The position numbers and the translations under genes were made by a program. A stretch of DNA of 29,782 nucleotides from Zoopage sp. CT-All (taxonomy: Eukaryota > Zoopagomycota > Zoopagomycetes > Zoopagales > Zoopagaceae): assembly GCA_004114245.1 (NCBI GenBank), contig QZWS01000073.1, positions 1-29,782 on the forward strand. Direction: 5' to 3'. Below, piece after piece: positions 1-12,911 of this stretch (within the stretch, counting starts at the first letter, position 1; every line of letters begins with the position of its first letter). Under the pieces are notes generated by a model, which worked only from the letters and a program-made list of their open reading frames with translations, did not search any database and was not told where the DNA came from.

Positions 1-28
<28 letters not shown>
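1..28. repeat. A28 homopolymer at window edge
   Basis: The window opens with 28 consecutive A residues before unique sequence begins. It could be a promoter-type poly(dA:dT) tract, the tail of a retroposed element lying to the left, or a sequence-end artefact. The sequence alone cannot decide. Confidence 0.8.
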
Positions 29-31
<3 letters not shown>

Positions 32-831
32 TTTCTCCGGCTCCCGCCTTTCTGCTTCGCCATGTTACGCGACCAGCCTACCTAACTAGCTCTACAAGTA
101 TGAACCAGAGCGAGTTTTATCAAGTCTACCGGTTCTTTATCCCTCTCTCTATACGTTACAACACCGCAATACTTCTATTTTGCCTTCTTTTGCGCCACTG
201 TTGGTGGAGGATATCGTGGTGGCGGCAACCATATGAAAGTTTACCGCAATGGTGTCGAACAGAGATACGATATTGCCTGCAACAAACAAAGAGTCTCGTC
301 TCGATCATGGCCATGAAAGACAGCGAGTAGTGACACTCTACCAAGCAACGCTAAGGCATTGTCAGCGCGGTCTTTAGGTAGGTGCCTTAATGAGTTAGAG
401 TTAGTTTGGGTTATTCGCCGCTGCTATGCATAAGGCGTTTTTGGATCAGCACATACCCTTCCTGAGGCAGGTACACGCCAGCATGACCTGCCGTTAGCAC
501 TGGCATGATCTGCCCCTGTTTTTCTTCTCTCCTGGGCTGCACGCATTATAAATAAAGCTGGCAGTCGGAGTGATCACTTGGTGCGCCTTTACTATCGAAA
601 AAATAGGGGTGACGAGCGAGATGACAGGGAAACAACGTGCTGTTTTCTTGGTGTGGGATATAAAAGCTTTGGTTGTCCTTCCTCATCACCCGCCCTTCTT
701 CTTTTCAGCACTGTCTCCATCGCTCTTATCTTGACCTTTATTCCCACTTTGATGATCTTTATGTCCTGTACACTTGCGCCGTCTACCTCCTCCACCTTGT
801 AAAATTTACCTTGTATCAAAGCCTATCCATC
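29..831. other. Left intergenic region; possible terminal exon at 104-312
   Basis: No confident gene lies here. One plus-strand frame is open from 104 to about 312 and ends in a Gly-rich, Cys-containing peptide (ATVGGGYRGGG, then VYRNGV and YDIACNK). It resembles the tail of a secreted or cell-surface protein, but it has no start codon, no clear acceptor and no family I recognise. From about 400 onward the sequence is compatible with the upstream region of the SAM-domain gene, with a TATA box at 659. Another 76-residue frame beginning at 100 shows no protein-like features. Confidence 0.3.
659..665 (+). promoter_or_regulatory. TATA box of the SAM-domain gene
   Basis: TATAAAA stands about 170 bases upstream of the chosen ATG at 832, so transcription would start near 690. 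An in-frame ATG at 673 would lie at or before that start site and is therefore not used. The leader 690-831 is pyrimidine-rich. Confidence 0.5.
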
Positions 832-2366
832 ATGGAACCTATTATCACTTCTTTCGCCTCTGTCGACAGCATCAACAGCATCAAGGGTGGCCACGACGAC
901 GAAAATACTCATCCAACCTCGTTCCACTACAAAAAGATCAACGTGCCTTTAGCTTATCCTTCCGAGGCGATCAAAGAGCAATTCGGTACCCCGAAGTCTT
1001 ATGTCTACCCACCGCTTATGTCTCCTTCAGACGAGTTCTTCAGTCAGAACTCTCCCACTTCGACCAGCACTCCACAGCCCATTAATATCCCTCAAGGCAG
1101 AAGAAACAGCCGGTCTTCTGCTACATTCGCCTCTGCGTCTGCTCGATCAGGCTCTCTGCCAACCATGTCGCCCATTGGCAGCGCGACGACGCAGCCGCAG
1201 ATGCCCTCGCCCCCTATATCCCCATGGAAGCGATCCAACAGCCTCTCGAGGCCAACAAGATCTGCTACGCTTGTTCTGGATGAGACACCCTTCCCGGACC
1301 TACCACCAGACGTTCGTGCGTGGACAAGCGGCCATGTGGCAGAGTATCTGGGATATAGCCTAAGACTCTATCCTCGGGCTATCACAGACGACCTTGGACG
1401 CTATGTTCGACAGGTACAGAGCACACATCTTCCGTGCCTTGCCTTGCCATCCATCCAGCCGGGGCTATGTCGTCTTGAAGGAGAGAGTACTGACACAAAA
1501 AGTGGATGTCAATTGATAGAGCGCGTGTATCACAGGGGCTCAGTTTATCGACCTTACTCAGGAGGACCTTGGTAAGGACGCACTGCCTTCACATCTTAGA
1601 TGGCAAGGCTCATTGGTTACAGTCACTTACGAATGGCTCTTTATCTCTGAATGGCTTGCAGAACGGATGGAGATCAATCTCAAGTGGAGGACCATGATCT
1701 TGAAGGCCGTGGGGATGCTTCGTCGCGAGACTATCCGTGCTAGTCGCGTTGACACACTGAACTGGCAAGATGGGTATGATCCCGAGAAGGATGGACCTAT
1801 ACCCTGCCCCACCTCGTCGTCCTCCTCTTCTATCCACGGTAAGGGCAAACATCGCGGTGTGTTCTCGTGAGACGAATGATTTCACCAGCCGCCACATGTG
1901 CCCTGGCTCGTGGCACAATTTTTTCAGGACCGCAGTCTGACTTTCTCCTTTTCCCTCCAATTCCCTTATCCCGTGCTCTCTTGTTTTCTTGTTCTCATTC
2001 CTCTTTCACGCAGACGAACTCGATCACGAACACTCGCATTCCATCCACCACTCTGCATCAGCCACGACCGAGTCTGACTCCACAAACGTCCAGGAACACA
2101 GCGTCATCATCAACAGCAATATCACTCATAGCTACGCCGGGATGGAAAGCATAAAGGAAGTCTCACTTGCCCAGACAGAGTCCGTCGACGCTCAAGAGCT
2201 GCGCCGAGGAATAGTCGAGGACATCACGGGGGTTTTGCTGACCTGGAAGAATGAGCAAGAGATCAAGGCCAAGAAGGCTCAGTCCTCTTCCAGCAGCCTC
2301 GGTTTCACCGAGGGAGTCGTCATCGGCGGGTTGATTGTCGCGTTCATGATGCGCTTTTCGCGTTAA
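832..2366 (+). CDS. SAM-domain protein with C-terminal membrane anchor
   Basis: Exons 832-1413, 1520-1571, 1662-1838 and 2014-2366 give a 387-residue protein. Residues 1-155 are Ser/Pro/Thr-rich and probably disordered. A sterile alpha motif spans roughly residues 157-235. Its helices carry WTSGHVAEYLG, then FIDLTQEDLERM and WRTMILKAVG, and the last two are joined only when the intron 1572-1661 is removed, which supports the model. The first acceptor (GATAG, 1519) was preferred to CAG at 1543 because it keeps eight extra SAM residues in frame and lies downstream of a TACTGAC branch-point-like site. The C-terminus is hydrophobic (GVVIGGLIVAFMM) and ends in RFSR, as in a tail-anchored membrane protein. 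SAM domains usually mediate protein oligomerisation; the partner and membrane are unknown. It is convergent with the phosphatase gene, with 152 bases between the stops. Confidence 0.82.
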
Positions 2367-2476
2367 TGCCCGGACTCACTCTCATTCACTTACAACATGT
2401 TATACATTTCGGTCAGCTTCTCTATTTCGGTTTGTTTCGTTTCGTGCACCTCCTCGTCGTGTCGTGTTTATAGTGG

Positions 2477-2483
2477 AATAAAA
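2477..2483 (+). terminator. Polyadenylation signal for the SAM-domain gene
   Basis: AATAAAA lies 110 bases after the stop codon, in the short space before the convergent phosphatase gene. Confidence 0.5.
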
Positions 2484-2518
2484 GTGCCCAAGTTTCCTAT
2501 CACCATTGCAATTCCGAT

Positions 2519-3877
2519 CTAAACAAGTCGCTTCCCTCCTGGATACAGAGCATACACACTCTGGGTTCCATCGTCGTTCTCAATGATCTCCAGGACGGCC
2601 AAATGGCCTCCATAATATCTGCTGATGCCGACGTCAATCACCATGTAGCCTCCATCGCAGATCGACAGGATCTTTCCGGTTTGGTATTGAGGAGTGTGTC
2701 CAGAAATCAGTCGGTTCACCTATCGTACATTAAACCCCAGAGTGAACGGGAGCGTGCAGGGGGCCGGGGGTGATCAGCTGTTGCCGCAAGACGTTGTGAA
2801 CAGCAAAATCAAGCAAGAGCTGGTTCTAGTCCACTTACCCCAAGCGCTTTCTTCACTTCATTGACCCTCCTGCATGTCTCTTCTTCCCCACCCTCCAGCA
2901 TGGCATGAGATCGACTCCAGATTGGGCCTATTTGTCAAGCAATTGATATTGAAGGCAGAAGCGTTACTTGAAAGCGTTCTCTTTGGATTTCTCTAAGGCA
3001 ATGCCTGCCTCAAGAAAGCGCCGCGTCCAATGCTGATCTTACCTGTTCCTTGAAAGATAGGTGCATAATGATAGTTTGACGTCCAAATAGCTTCCCGTGC
3101 CAGATGGTTCAAGGTATCAACGCCGAGTCGCGCCCATTCGGGTTCCAGATCTCCATGACTGAACACTGTATGACCGTTTTGAACGTGAGTGATGTTGTAG
3201 TTGTCGTAGATCATTTTACCGAGCCAGCCCGTCTTGACGTTCCATGCCTGCTTTCGCTTTTCCCGTCCGCCGAATGAGGCATAGTCCTCCTCGGTCACAT
3301 AACGCAGGTCCTGGCCCAAGTTCATGACTTCGTGATTGCCATAGACGTTGACGACCTGACCACCGGCTTCCTTGGCCTGCTTGCGGAGTTTGTCAAAGAG
3401 GTTGTAGATTGCAATTGTATCTGGACCGCGATCGACAATGTCGCCCTGTATTCCGTGTGGAAAGGAGAAAAATAGCAATAATAATAATAATAAAAGTGTG
3501 AGTTTCTGAGGAGGAGAGGACAAAAAACTCGTTTCTCATTGAAGGAAGAAGGAAAACTTTACAGTTTGCACCAAGGTGTCGCGTCCACCGGACCAGTTGG
3601 CGTCGCTGTCAATGACTTTTGCCAAGCGAAGGACGGCGAGTGTTTGGGGAAGATCGCTGTGGAGGTCTCCGACGGCGACGACTCGGTTTGCATGGGTGGT
3701 CTGCTCTGAGGATGAGAAGGGTTTCTGGTAGGCAGGGCTGTCAGGGTGTGTCTTGCGCCGTGTAGAGGATGAAGAGGATGAGGCTGAGGAGCGAGATGGA
3801 ATGCTACTGCTGCTGCCTTGTCTGTAGTATAGGACGACGACGCACAGCAGCGCGATAAAAAGAAGCGGTCGCAGCAT
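2519..3877 (-). CDS. Membrane-anchored calcineurin-like metallophosphatase
   Basis: Exons (minus) 3563-3877, 3043-3445, 2839-2927 and 2519-2719 encode 335 residues. Residues 4-18 form a signal anchor, followed by a Ser-rich stretch to about 60. The phosphoesterase core is complete: VAVGDLHSD (67-75), GDIVDRGPD (106-114), YGNHE (140-144), SHGD (201-204) and SGHTP (275-279). These are the five metal-ligand blocks of the calcineurin-like superfamily. The spacing and the GDIVDRG motif recall Shewanella-like (SLP) phosphatases, so a Ser/Thr or Tyr phosphatase on the lumenal side of a secretory membrane is likely, though the substrate is unknown. The first block reads HSD where HGD or HGN is commoner. 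An in-frame ATG at 4066 was rejected because it adds only a His/Thr/Ser repeat encoded by the GT microsatellite and sits at the probable transcription start. Confidence 0.88.
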
Positions 3878-3884
3878 GACCTCG

Positions 3885-3935
3885 TGTGAGCGTGTGTGTG
3901 TGTGAGTGTGTGAGTGCGAGTGTGAGTTTGTGCTG
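3885..3935. repeat. GT-rich microsatellite
   Basis: Imperfect runs of GTGTGAG and GTGTGT units lie directly upstream of the phosphatase start, on its leader. On the minus strand they read CACACTC-like. The repeat is low complexity and a likely site of length variation. Confidence 0.75.
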
Positions 3936-4571
3936 CTGTCTGTACACGGTGAATTGTAATGGGGATGTGGGTGAGGATGCAGAGAGCACAGCGCTGCAAA
4001 GAGACGGATAGCTGCTGATGTATGGTGTCTCAAGGGGAGACGAGGCTGCAGCCAGTAAGAATGCACAGGCTGAATGATGAATGATATAAATGACCTTCAC
4101 ACTTCCCTCCTCCAGTTCTCTGTCTTCCTCGTCTTCCTCGTCTTCGTCTTCTTCTTCGTCTTCCTCCTCTTCCTCTTCTTCGTCTTCCGTCTTCTACCCC
4201 TCTGTCTCTCGTCCTCACGCTGGTAGACTACTTGTGCCACCGCCCCAGTCTTGTCCTGATCACTACCCGCTCTCACGCCCTCCCTCTCTGTGCCTGTTTC
4301 CTGTTACGACTACCACCTCCCCCCTTGCACCCCGCCAATCCTCGGGCCGACTCATTCTCTACCTTGCAAGCATCTCTCCTAAACAAAGACTAGCAACGGT
4401 ACGGTGCTAATCTCGCTGCGTGGCTCTAGTTGCACTCCGGCCAATTGACTTTTGTAGCTAATCTCTCTTACAATCCCCATTCTTGATTCTCAAAAAAGTT
4501 CTTGATTCAGGCATTCTCCTCGAGGGTTCCATCTACTTTTATTCTCTGATCACTGATCTCTCTCCGTCTTC
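3936..4571. promoter_or_regulatory. Divergent promoter region between phosphatase and kinase
   Basis: About 640 bases separate the two divergent leaders. A TATAAA/TTTATA element near 4084-4090 could be read from either strand. From about 4108 to 4198 the plus strand is an almost pure pyrimidine tract of TCT, TCC and TCG triplets, with a long stretch of C/T-rich sequence continuing to about 4400. A tract this long in the kinase leader may be a core-promoter element or may influence translation. The 106-residue Ser-rich frame through it is a by-product of the repeat. Confidence 0.5.
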
Positions 4572-7500
4572 ATGTCCTGGCTGCACTCCAAGAGTAAGAA
4601 GAATACTGAACATTATGACTCTGTTGATTATGTGCTGCTTGCCCTGGATAAAGAAGCACACCTGTTGATGCGCTGTTGTGCGAATTGTTGCGAATTGTGG
4701 AAAACCTCGTGCTTTGCTTTTGCATTGCACGCAGACTCGTGCCTGACCTTGTGCTTATTCATCTTTTCGCCCTACCCCTCCACTCTTCAACTCGACAGAA
4801 CACAAAGAAAAGGAACGTGAGAAGGAGGCTGCAGCCTTGTCTGCCTCGTTCAACTCGTCCATGCAGATCAAGTCGTCCTCTCCTCCAAACGCCCACACCA
4901 ACGGCGGCCTGACACAGTCCTCCTCGACCGTCAACTCGTCTTCAACAGTGTCCTCCACCCATAGCAACGGGAGCGGCACGGCCTCAGGAACTTCCACCAG
5001 AGGTGATGGCCCCACCAAGAATGGACTGCTCATCATTAGAGTGGTAGAGGCCAGAGGACTGACGCTCCCGTCAGAGTTGAGCCATCCGCCGTTTGTTCCA
5101 AAGGAACAGCAGCAGCAGGCAGCCGTCAGCAATCGGGAATCGCTCCAGCGCAAGTGGTGGTTGCCTTACGCGGTCTTGGAGTTTGACAAAAACGAGGTTT
5201 TAATTGATGCTCTGGGCGGGGAGGTCTCTAACCCTGTGTGGCAATACAGAGCACACTTGTAAGTACCATCACCCCTTCTTCTTTATCCATCATCCTAGTC
5301 TGTCCTGGTCATGGGCCATTGAGCTTGGACGCTTGGGGCTATCAATGCACCCTATAATTATCATTCGGAAGAGCATTCGACATCACCGTGATCACATTGC
5401 GAACTCGTGGAGCTATCCTGGACGCGCAGCACGGGACAGACCAACACCGCAAATGGGGGAGCTACAGATTGCAGTACCTGAGTCAGGATACACACTTGTG
5501 GCTCTGGCACATCGACCCATGCATTGGATTTGATTTCGTTTTGTTTTGCGATATTTCCATCTTTGCTATGGGAGCCTTCTTTTCCTCTTTTGCGTTTCAT
5601 TCTGCGCAAAGAATTGTTCTGCAAAAGGAGACTGAGCCATGCATCCATGGATCATTTCATCAGGAGACAGGAGATGAGTCCTAATGGAAAGATGCTGGGC
5701 TAGTTTTGACTTGAGTAAGATGGCTGGTCTATGAGTCGATCCACAACGTGCCGAGAGTGTGGAGGAGCAACAACCGACATCAGTTGGTCTATCAAAGGCC
5801 GGGGTTGAGAGCATGCACAATTCCATTTATTTATACACACGACGATGCAGGCGATCCATGCTGGCTCTCGTTTTAATTTGCTATCGGGGCAACCTATCCC
5901 CGCATGGCCCCATCACTTGCCTATGGGTGCTAGGGGGCCCTAGATGCAGGGTGCAGCGGCACTCATTAAGTGCTCTTATGGAAATCGAGCTGAATTATAA
6001 AATATCTGTGCCAGAAAAAGGTTATGGATCTATTTCTGCTCCCTAGCTTTGAACTAATCTCTCTTACTTTTTGCTTCTTGCTCTTTGTAGCGATGTGTCA
6101 AGAGATTCCGATGTCCAACTATCGCTTTATATCCGAATCCCAAACCCCAATGCTGACGCCAAGGAGAGCGAGTCCTCAAGCCAGGATGTGTTTTTGGGCA
6201 ACGTCAATTTGGAGCCTCGTTGGGACGATCAGATGCAGGATGCCTGGTTCCCCCTTCATGGTGGCACTGGAAAAGTTCGCGTCCAGCTTGCTTATAAGCG
6301 TGACAATGTAAGCACATCACTACGTTACACCTCGGCACGATGACCCACTATTCTCCCATGCAGACTTCATACAGACCTCAATTGATTAATTGATTTCTTG
6401 ACGCCCTACAATAGGCCAACGTCCCCTTGACAATCGATGCGTTTGACCTGCTCAAGGTCATTGGCAAGGGCAGTTTTGGCAAGGTAAGGCTGACCCAGAT
6501 ATCGCTTCGCAATACCAGAATGTGCTTCTTTTGTACCGCATTCCACCAACACTTTCTTTTGAATGAAATCAGGTCATGCAAGTCCGCAAGCGGGACACTT
6601 CGCGCATCTATGCCATGAAAATTCTCCGCAAGGCCCACATTATCTCGAGGAGCGAGGTCAACCACACATTGGCGGAGCGCACCGTGCTCGCCCAGATCAA
6701 CAATCCCTTCATCGTGCCACTCAAGTTCTCGTTCCAGTCGCCCGAGAAACTTTACCTAGTGCTAGCCTTTGTCAACGGAGGGGAGTTGTTCCATCATCTC
6801 CAGCGGGAAGGACGCTTCAGCGAGGAACGATCACGGTTCTATGCAGCTGAGCTGCTGTGCGCATTGGAGTGTCTGCATGGATTCAACGTCGTCTACAGAG
6901 ATCTCAAGCCCGAGAACATTCTCCTGGACTACACGGGTCACATTGCTCTTTGCGATTTCGGACTGTGCAAGCTAGGCATGACAGAGACCGAGACGACCAA
7001 CACGTTTTGTGGAACGCCCGAGTACCTCGCACCAGAGCTGTTGCTTGGACAAGGGTACACCAAGACGGTGGATTGGTGGACCTTGGGAGTGCTGCTCTAC
7101 GAGATGTTGACGGGCTTGCCGCCGTTTTATGATGAGAACATTCACGAGATGTACCGAAAGATCTTGCAGGACGAGCTTCGGTTCCCAGACGAGGTTTCAT
7201 CCGAAGCTAGGTCGCTTTTGAGTGCACTTCTGACTCGTGATCCTAACCAAAGATTGGGCAACAATGGATCCAGTGCTATTAAGCAGCATCCATTCTTCAA
7301 GCCCATTTCGTTCTCGCACTTGATGGCAAAGAAGATCCAGCCACCGTTTAAGCCCTCCGTTTCGTCAGCAACCGACACTTCTAACTTTGATGAGGAGTTT
7401 ACAAGCGAAGAGCCGCTTGATTCTGTCGTCGAGTCGTCGTTTTTGAGCGAGACGGTACAGCTCCAGTTCAAGGGCTTCACGTATAACCCGGCACATGATG

Positions 7501-7616
7501 GAGTTCTGGGTGCAAGCATGGCCAATCCGGGACTGAGTACTTCCGGAGGTCGTGGCTCCAACGGGACATCGTCGAGTCAAGGCAATGGTGCTGGACATCA
7601 GAGTCGAGGTTACTAG
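4572..7616 (+). CDS. YPK1: AGC-family Ser/Thr kinase with N-terminal C2-like domain (Ypk/SGK type)
   Basis: Exons 4572-4593, 4799-5258, 6091-6307, 6415-6483 and 6573-7616 give 603 residues. The N-terminus is MSWLHSK followed by a charged stretch and a Ser/Thr-rich linker. A C2-like module spans about 68-230 (NGLLIIRVVEARGL to GKVRVQLAYKR). The kinase domain has the Gly loop GKGSFGK (250-256), catalytic Lys272 in YAMK, YRDLKPEN with Asp366, DFG with Asp384, activation-loop Thr400 in TNTFCGTPEYLAPE, and a C-tail hydrophobic motif FKGFTY with Thr559. This is the layout of fungal Ypk1/Ypk2, the TORC2-controlled kinases that regulate sphingolipid and membrane homeostasis. Phosphorylation of Thr400 by a PDK1-type kinase and of Thr559 by TORC2 is inferred from the family. 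The intron 5259-6090 is 832 nt, far longer than its neighbours. Confidence 0.92.
5259..6090 (+). other. 832-nt intron of the Ypk-type kinase
   Basis: It is bounded by GTAAGT at the donor and TTTGTAG at the acceptor, and splits the C2-like domain. Inside are two short inverted repeats, CGGGG/CCCCG (5885-5902) and CTAGGG/CCCTAG (5930-5943), and a TATAAAA-like box near 5996. No credible protein is encoded in either strand. No box C/D or H/ACA signature was convincing. Confidence 0.7.
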
Positions 7617-8030
7617 GCGATATCTCGGGAACCAGAGTAGTAGACAAAACCTTTTTTTTTCTAACTCTCTCATAAACATGAAGAATGGACCGCCCGCCGC
7701 CTTTGAACTTTACTCAAATTGTGCAACCAGCAACCAGAAACTAGCCATCAGTTGCCCAGTATTACAGTGTGGCCTGAGACTTCTAGAGCTGCGAGAGCGA
7801 CCATTGGCTTAAGAGGACCGACCTCTTCTCTGAAGTCGAGCACGCCGCACTCGACAAAGTTTTGTTCAGTTCAGATTACACAAAGACAATTTTTGCGGAT
7901 GTGCACATCGTCATACCGCAGGAGTCCCCGCAGTGCTGCGGGAAATTCGCCGCCGGTGATTGGACGGCGCAATCTCAGGAGCAAAACCCAATGCTGTCTG
8001 TGCTCACTCACCCAATTGCTCGAGAAATGA
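7617..8030 (+). promoter_or_regulatory. Intergenic region with CCAAT boxes upstream of the low-complexity gene
   Basis: It holds the kinase 3' region and then the promoter of the next gene: an inverted CCAAT (ATTGG, 7959-7963) and a direct CCAAT (8012-8016) ahead of the TATA box at 8031. I see no other gene. Confidence 0.45.
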
Positions 8031-8037
8031 TATAAAA
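8031..8037 (+). promoter_or_regulatory. TATA box that decides the downstream start codon
   Basis: TATAAAA at 8031 predicts a transcription start near 8060. The first in-frame ATG (8057) would then be at or upstream of the mRNA end, so the next in-frame ATG at 8234 is preferred. The CAA/CAG-rich sequence between them is typical of a fungal 5' leader. Confidence 0.55.
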
Positions 8038-8233
8038 TGCAGAGGGGACAGCGACGATGTCCTTTTTTTTCTTCAGTACACCACAACAACCCCACAGCAG
8101 CAAGCAGCAAGCAGCGCAACAAACGATTCCTTCGCATCTAGCTTCCATACCACCACCAACAACAACAACACCGTTCTTCAACATCCCCACTTTAAACTAC
8201 TCCAAGTTTCAGCAAGCGCGCCTTCAGATTTAC

Positions 8234-9040
8234 ATGACCACCCTTCACTCCTACACCCAGCACTCGAACAACTTCGAGTCCACTCTTCTTCACGACTACG
8301 AAACCGTCTCTGCCTCCGAATTGGTCAACTTCCCCGAAACCTCCGAGGACGTCGACTTTAAGAGCTCTCTCCGCCAGCGTTCCTTCGACCGCGCCCAAAA
8401 GAAGCAAGCCCGCGATTCGCGCTTTGTCCACGTCCGTCGTGAAGAACAACGTGAGCGACAAAAGGCCGAGCAGCGTCGTCAGCAATTGCTTCAGCATCAG
8501 AAACAGAAGCAGAGTTCTCAAGACAAGGACGGCAAGAACAGCAGCAGCAGCAGCAGCATTAGCAGCAGCAGCAACAATGACCACCATAAGAGCGACAGCC
8601 ATGCGGATAGGTCCAAAAAGCGAGCGGATCGTCATCGCCGCGCCGTGGACACGATCCTCGCCCTTGAACAGTTTAGTGACTCGTCCGAGGCAGAGTCGGA
8701 GGCGGGCGAACACCTTAGCGATGATGGATACAGCCGTAGACGCCACGGTCGATCGGGCCGTTCTTCTTCTTCCTCTTCTTCTTCCCGGTCATCGACGGAT
8801 AACGACGACTCTGAAGAAGGTGAGAACGACCTACACGAACGTATCCGGTTCAAGCGAAACCTCACCTTCAAGACCGACGACGATGGCGTTATGGCCTCTC
8901 CAAAGGTCGACTCCCGTTTATGGAAGCAAGTGTTTGTGCAAAAGCTGGATGAGAAAGACCAAGCGAGAGAGCGCAAGAAGGATAGTAGCCGTAGCCACAA
9001 GAAGCAGCAGGGCGGCAAGCACCAGAACAGCTTTCTTTAG
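8234..9040 (+). CDS. Ser/Arg/Lys/Gln-rich low-complexity protein of unknown function
   Basis: A single exon of 268 residues from the preferred ATG (327 if 8057 were used). I do not recognise a family. Residues 1-45 are moderately ordered and acidic, with DYETVSASELVNFPETSEDV. About 50-90 is a basic, Gln/Arg/Glu-rich segment likely to be helical or coiled coil. Poly-Ser runs encoded by AGC repeats (8537-8575) and TCT/TCC repeats (8761-8788) follow, separated by a basic segment and an acidic Ser stretch (SDSSEAESEAGEHLSDD). A second conserved-looking block near the C-terminus (LHERIRFKRNLTFK, then SRLWKQVFVQKL) precedes a basic tail. The composition suggests a largely disordered, possibly nuclear, phosphorylatable protein; that is inference. 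It is convergent with MCM7. Confidence 0.75.
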   Translation: MTTLHSYTQHSNNFESTLLHDYETVSASELVNFPETSEDVDFKSSLRQRSFDRAQKKQARDSRFVHVRREEQRERQKAEQRRQQLLQHQKQKQSSQDKDGKNSSSSSSISSSSNNDHHKSDSHADRSKKRADRHRRAVDTILALEQFSDSSEAESEAGEHLSDDGYSRRRHGRSGRSSSSSSSSRSSTDNDDSEEGENDLHERIRFKRNLTFKTDDDGVMASPKVDSRLWKQVFVQKLDEKDQARERKKDSSRSHKKQQGGKHQNSFL

Positions 9041-9423
9041 TTGACCCTAGTTGACCTACAGCTATTCACAATACCCCATCTAGACGCTCGCATCCTTCGT
9101 TTTTTTCTTAATAATACCCCTTTGCATGACATTGAAGCTTTGTTACCTATCAATCTGAATGCGAAGTGTTTTGTTCATTACTGCTCGAGGCATCATTTCT
9201 TAAGCAAGAGCATAGGTGTATCCACTGAAGGCTTCTAGCCCTACAGAACCTCCTTCTTCAAAGACGAAGCAAGCAGGAGGTATCATAAAGTTGAACAAAG
9301 TGTAATGATTATACGACTACTTTCGCTGTATTTAAAAAACATGGGTTGTCGATTCCAAGAGTACATCATCTAGTAACTTGAAAATGCGCTTAGCAGGTCT
9401 GTTCCTGTTCCCCGAAATTTTCT
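9041..9423. other. 3' intergenic region between convergent genes
   Basis: This is an AT-rich spacer of 383 bases between two stop codons. It presumably contains both 3' untranslated regions. No gene or clear repeat is visible. Confidence 0.5.
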
Positions 9424-12590
<3,167 letters not shown>

Positions 12591-12911
12591 CCTGGACTCT
12601 GTGGATTCTGTCGACTGCTGAGCGGGGTAGAGATGAGCGAGTCCGGCGAAGGGATGGTGGTGATGAGAGTTGTGCTGTTTGCTGGAGGAGGTGACTTTTT
12701 ATTTGCTGGCCAGAGAGCCAGGCGCGTCGAAAAAAATAAACAAGTGCTGGCGGTGTTCTTATATCGCCCGAAGAAGTAAATCACTGGCATTTTCAAGTGT
12801 GACTAAGGACACCCTCAGTGTATGGTTTATGTGGTCGCGAAGTTGAACGCGACTCTACCAATTCTATTGTCTAAGTTGAGGGGAAGTCTTTTTTTTCATG
12901 CTATTCCTATT
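12591..12911 (-). promoter_or_regulatory. MCM7 upstream region with CGCG-type element
   Basis: About 320 bases lie between the MCM7 start and the end of the upstream carrier gene on the same strand. Read on the minus strand there is TTTTTTTCGACGCGCC (around 12721-12736), a CGCG core next to a T run, resembling the MBF/E2F class of cell-cycle sites. A GATATAAG TATA-like box lies near 12755-12765. The assignments rest on motif similarity only. Confidence 0.35.

Noticed and set aside
673-831. N-terminal extension of the SAM protein from ATG 673
   Set aside because: It lies close to or before the transcript start predicted from the TATA box at 659, and encodes unstructured Leu/Tyr/Ser residues typical of a translated leader.
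1536-1697. SAM exon read straight through 1572-1661
   Set aside because: Reading through gives an unrelated insertion; removing the GTAAGG...TTGCAG intron joins DLTQEDL to ERMEINLKW, the expected SAM pattern.
3878-4066. Upstream ATG (4066, minus) extending the phosphatase by 63 residues
   Set aside because: The added residues are His/Thr/Ser repeats encoded by the GT microsatellite, would bury the signal anchor, and begin where a shared TATA-like box predicts the transcript start.
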